Source: an uncultured Faecalibacterium sp. (GTDB lineage Bacteria > Bacillota > Clostridia > Oscillospirales > Ruminococcaceae). Taken from it: a DNA stretch of 9,999 nt. Location of the stretch: positions 1 through 9,999 of the forward strand of contig CAKSZU010000074.1 of assembly GCA_934526125.1 (NCBI GenBank), given 5' to 3'. The notes under the pieces were generated by a model. The model had not been told where the DNA came from. It saw only the letters and a program-made list of their open reading frames with translations, and did not search any database. Within the stretch, counting starts at the first letter, position 1, and every line of letters begins with the position of its first letter. The position numbers were made by a program, and so were the translations under genes. Of the stretch, positions 7,271 through 9,999 are shown in pieces.

Positions 7271-9405
7271 CCTACCGGGCCTGGAATGTCAAACCGCTGG
7301 ACCGCGCAGCCCTGAAAGAACTGACGGCTGCCATTGCACAGCAGAACACCGAAGAGCTGGAAAGCCGCGCCATGGAGTCCGCGGAAGAAGAACCGTGGAG
7401 CGAACAGAAATACAATACCGTTCTGGCCGCCCAGCAGAAGGAAGCCGGGCTGCTGGCCGGGATCCTGGCCGCCCGGGGCATTACCGACCCTGCCGAGGCC
7501 CTGACCCTGCTGGCCGGGGAAGAGGAACTGACCGACCCCATGCTCCTGACCGACATGGACAAGGCCTGCGCCCGGATCCTGCAGGCCATCGATCAGGAGG
7601 AGACCATCGTGGTCTTTGGCGACTACGATGTGGACGGCGTGACCGCCACCGCCCTGCTCTACCAGCACCTGAAGGGGATGGGGGCCAATGTCAAGTGCAT
7701 GCTGCCCAGTCGGGAAGGGGACGGTTACGGCCTGTCCAAAAACGCCATCCGGTCCATCCACGCCAAGGGCTGCCAGCTCATCGTCACGGTGGACAACGGC
7801 ATCTCTGCGCTGGAAGAGGCCGAGTATGCGGCATCGCTGGGGATCGACCTGATCGTGACCGACCACCATCTGCCCCATGAAGCCCTGCCGAAGGCTGTGG
7901 CTGTGGTGGACCCCCGCCGGGCCGACGACCACAGCCCTTTCAAGGGCCTGTGCGGGGCCGGTGTGGCCTTCAAGCTCTGCGCCGCGCTGGACGGCTGCCC
8001 GCCGGAGGAGATGCTGGACTACTGCGGAGACCTTGCCGCCATCGGGACGGTGGCGGACGTGATGCCGCTGACCGGCGAGAACCGCACTCTGGTCAAGGCG
8101 GGCCTGCGGCAGCTGCAGCAGACCGACCGCCCCGGCCTTTCGGCCCTGCTGGAAGAAGTCGGGCTGGGCAGCAAGCCGGTCACCGCTGAAAACGTCAGCT
8201 ATGCCATCGCCCCCCGCATCAACGCGGCCGGGCGGATGGACAGCGCCGTCACGGCCTTGCAGCTGGTACTCTGCGAGGACGAGGAACGGGCCGCCGAGCT
8301 GGCACATAAGCTGAACGAGATCAATGTCTCCCGGCAGGAGACCGAGGGCGAGATCGTCAAGGCTGCGCAGGAGCAGCTGGACGCCGACCCGGCCCTGCTG
8401 GAGGACCGGGTGATCCTGATCTGGGGCCGGGACTGGCACCCCGGCGTCATCGGCATCGTGGCCTCCCGGCTGGTGGAAAAGACCGGCCGCCCGGTCATCG
8501 TAGTGTCGGTGGACGAACACGGCGACGGCAAGGGCAGCGGCCGCAGTGTGCAGGGCTTCAACCTGCACTCCTGCATCGCTTCCTGCGAGGACCTTCTCAT
8601 CCGGTTCGGCGGCCACGCCATGGCGGCGGGCCTGTCCGTCCGGGAGGAGAACCTGCCCGAGCTGCGCCGCCGTCTGAACGACTGGGCCGCCCGGGAGTGC
8701 CCAGTGCTGGAGACCCCGCCGCTGGAGTGCGACCTGTCCATCCATCTGGACCGGATCACCGTGGACTCCGTCCGGCGGCTGGACCAGCTGGCCCCCTATG
8801 GGGCCGAGAACCCCGCCCCGGTGTTCCTGCTGGAAAAGGCCGTGGTGGAGGGCGTCTACCCGGTGTCGGAGGGGCGGCACTGCCGCCTGCGCCTGCGGCA
8901 GGGGAACGCCAGCTTTTACGCGGTCTGGTTCGGGATGCCGCCGGAAAAACTACCCTATGCTGCCGGGGATGTGGTGGACGCGGCGCTGAGCCTTTCGGTC
9001 TACGATGCCCCCCGGGGCGCACAGCTCTCGGGCCGCATTCTGGAGCTGCACCCGGCGGGCCTTGGCAACGATGCCGCCCGGCAGACGGCCCTTGTGCAGG
9101 CGCTGCGCCGGGGCTCCCCCCTGACGGCGGAGCAGCGGGCCCTCATCGCCCCGGACCGGAGCGATATCATTACGGTTTACCGAGAGCTGCAGGCCCGGCG
9201 CTGGCACGCGGAAGATCTGCAGCCCCTGTTTGCAAGACTCGGGGAGGCACACACCGGCAAGATTCTGGTAGCCGTCACGGCGCTGGAACAGGTGGGCCTG
9301 ATCGCGGCCGTGGAAAAAGGCGGCGCGAAATTCTGGGAGCTTGTGCCCACGGCGGGCAAGAAAAATCTTGCCGATGCGCCGATCCTGAAATGTCTGGAGG
9401 AATGA
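7267..9405 (+). CDS. recJ: Single-stranded-DNA-specific exonuclease RecJ
   Basis: 5'-to-3' exonuclease on single-stranded DNA, acting in RecF-pathway recombination, mismatch repair and base excision repair. It is a 712-residue protein with all DHH-superfamily motifs intact: DYDVDG at 119-124, VDNG at 175-178, DHH at 199-201 and GTVAD at 260-264. The RecJ-specific PRINAAGRM follows, then the DHHA1 signature GGHAMAAG from 448. An OB-fold-like region lies at about 475-580. A C-terminal extension (about 585-712) with alternating helices and a LEQVGLI segment resembles the extra C-terminal domain of Firmicute RecJ and explains the length beyond the shorter Escherichia coli enzyme (about 577). The start ATG 7267 overlaps the preceding stop and has GGAGG (7255-7259) 7 nt upstream. 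It is followed after 4 nt by rel. The complete motif set argues against it being a c-di-AMP phosphodiesterase of the related GdpP/DhhP group. Confidence 0.96.
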   Translation: MTYRAWNVKPLDRAALKELTAAIAQQNTEELESRAMESAEEEPWSEQKYNTVLAAQQKEAGLLAGILAARGITDPAEALTLLAGEEELTDPMLLTDMDKACARILQAIDQEETIVVFGDYDVDGVTATALLYQHLKGMGANVKCMLPSREGDGYGLSKNAIRSIHAKGCQLIVTVDNGISALEEAEYAASLGIDLIVTDHHLPHEALPKAVAVVDPRRADDHSPFKGLCGAGVAFKLCAALDGCPPEEMLDYCGDLAAIGTVADVMPLTGENRTLVKAGLRQLQQTDRPGLSALLEEVGLGSKPVTAENVSYAIAPRINAAGRMDSAVTALQLVLCEDEERAAELAHKLNEINVSRQETEGEIVKAAQEQLDADPALLEDRVILIWGRDWHPGVIGIVASRLVEKTGRPVIVVSVDEHGDGKGSGRSVQGFNLHSCIASCEDLLIRFGGHAMAAGLSVREENLPELRRRLNDWAARECPVLETPPLECDLSIHLDRITVDSVRRLDQLAPYGAENPAPVFLLEKAVVEGVYPVSEGRHCRLRLRQGNASFYAVWFGMPPEKLPYAAGDVVDAALSLSVYDAPRGAQLSGRILELHPAGLGNDAARQTALVQALRRGSPLTAEQRALIAPDRSDIITVYRELQARRWHAEDLQPLFARLGEAHTGKILVAVTALEQVGLIAAVEKGGAKFWELVPTAGKKNLADAPILKCLEE

Positions 9406-9409
9406 GAAT

Positions 9410-9999
9410 ATGCCAGAGGGAAAGAAACTGACGGCCCCCGGGGCCGCGGCGGAGGATTCCTACTCCGCAAAGACACACCTGCATCAGGGGGCGGCGGTCC
9501 CCGCGCCGGAAACGGCCACCGTGGCCGCCACCGCCCTGCCTGCCGACGCACCGGAGGGAGCTGTCCTCCCCAGTGAAGTGCGGCCGGAGATCGTGACCTG
9601 GGAGAAACTCTGCGAGGCCATCCGGGCCAGCGGAAAATCCTATAATATGGACATGATCACCAAAGCCTATGAGCTGGCCAACAAGGCCCACAACGGGGTC
9701 TGCCGCCGCAGCGGCGAGCCCTATATCTGCCATCCGCTGGCCGTGGCCCGGCTGGTGCTGGACCTGGGCATGGATTCGGAGAGCATCGCCGCCGCCCTGC
9801 TCCACGATGTGGTGGAGGATACCCCCACCACGCTGGAGGACCTGAAGGCCGCCTTCGGCGAGGAAGTGGCCCTGCTGGTGGACGGCGTCACCAAGCTGAC
9901 CAAGATCCAGTTCTCCAACATCGAGGAGCTGCAGGCCGAGAACCTGCGCAAGATGCTGCTGGCCATGAGCCGGGACGTCCGGGTCATGATCATCAAGCT
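9410..9999 (+). CDS. rel: RelA/SpoT-family (p)ppGpp synthetase/hydrolase, N-terminal part (3' end outside window)
   Basis: Alarmone enzyme of the stringent response. 196 complete codons are visible, covering the start of the HD hydrolase domain; synthetase, TGS and ACT domains would lie beyond the window. The metal-binding residues H108 (GEPYICHP) and H132-D133 (LLHDVVEDT) are present, as is the downstream GVTKL...RKMLLAMSRDVRVMIIK stretch. This predicts an active hydrolase and hence a bifunctional Rel rather than a synthetase-only RelA. These residues are each shifted by 55 from the corresponding H53, H77 and D78 of characterised Rel proteins. The difference is an Ala/Pro-rich N-terminal extension (15 Ala and 8 Pro in the first 60 residues). 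ATG 9410 is chosen because GGAGG (9396-9400) stands 9 nt before it; a later GTG at 9578, nearer the canonical domain start, has no convincing site. It begins 4 nt after recJ. Confidence 0.93.
   Translation, partial: MPEGKKLTAPGAAAEDSYSAKTHLHQGAAVPAPETATVAATALPADAPEGAVLPSEVRPEIVTWEKLCEAIRASGKSYNMDMITKAYELANKAHNGVCRRSGEPYICHPLAVARLVLDLGMDSESIAAALLHDVVEDTPTTLEDLKAAFGEEVALLVDGVTKLTKIQFSNIEELQAENLRKMLLAMSRDVRVMIIK

Larger units (their letters stand above)
1031..9999 (+). other. Probable seven-gene operon ispDF-cdaA-cdaR-FAD dehydrogenase-xpaC-like-recJ-rel
   Basis: All seven genes lie on one strand. The junctions are 16 nt, 4-nt overlap, 3 nt, 9 nt, 4-nt overlap and 4 nt. No hairpin plus T tract and no convincing internal promoter is visible between 1031 and 9999. 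The only clear promoter lies at 964-992. Co-transcription is an inference from spacing; rel may continue the unit beyond the window. Confidence 0.78.

Noticed and set aside
7153..8880. Minus-strand open frame (575 codons) opposite recJ
   Set aside because: The sense strand encodes RecJ with every catalytic motif intact; the antisense product has no domain pattern.
7267..9405. DHH-DHHA1 protein as a c-di-AMP phosphodiesterase partner of CdaA
   Set aside because: The RecJ-specific PRINAAGRM motif, length, OB-fold-like region and position before rel all point to RecJ rather than GdpP or DhhP.
9641..9646. TATAAT within rel as a possible internal promoter
   Set aside because: No -35-like sequence lies 16-18 bp upstream, and the bases encode conserved-length coding sequence before the HD domain.

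Overview
The window reads as a GC-rich, low-repeat stretch of core chromosome from a Gram-positive Firmicute (Bacillota). The closest fit I can suggest is a gut clostridial lineage of the Oscillospiraceae (Faecalibacterium/Gemmiger/Subdoligranulum-like). This rests on the Firmicute gene content (CdaA-CdaR, PgcA-type mutase, XpaC-like protein, RecJ with a Firmicute-type C-terminal region, long RelA/SpoT), the MEP isoprenoid pathway and the high GC. The taxon is an inference. All genes are on the + strand and gene density is near total.

Layout: positions 1-885 hold the 3' half of a phosphoglucomutase/phosphomannomutase gene, closed by a strong intrinsic terminator (908-949). A 145-bp gap then carries a sigma-A-like promoter (964-992). 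From 1031 to the window end run seven genes in one direction, with gaps of at most 16 nt or 4-nt overlaps and no visible internal terminator: ispDF fusion, cdaA (diadenylate cyclase), cdaR (YbbR-domain regulator), a COG2509-type FAD-dependent dehydrogenase, an XpaC-like membrane protein, recJ, and the 5' part of rel (RelA/SpoT). The spacing strongly suggests one operon, although weak internal promoters cannot be excluded by eye.

How the genes fit together: ispDF makes isoprenoid precursors, needed for the undecaprenyl carrier of cell-wall synthesis and for quinones. cdaA/cdaR make and control c-di-AMP, the second messenger of osmotic and wall homeostasis. rel makes and degrades (p)ppGpp, the starvation alarmone. 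recJ degrades single-stranded DNA in repair. The FAD protein and the XpaC-like protein are conserved but poorly understood. The notable point is the joining of two nucleotide second-messenger systems with two uncharacterised proteins between them in one likely transcript.

I found no mobile element, CRISPR array, tRNA, rRNA, phage gene or toxin-antitoxin pair, and no clearly new system. The best leads are the ispDF junction with an intact internal ribosome binding site, the c-di-AMP/(p)ppGpp operon, the XpaC-like gene with its winged-helix-like segment, and a roughly 55-residue Ala/Pro-rich extension on Rel.
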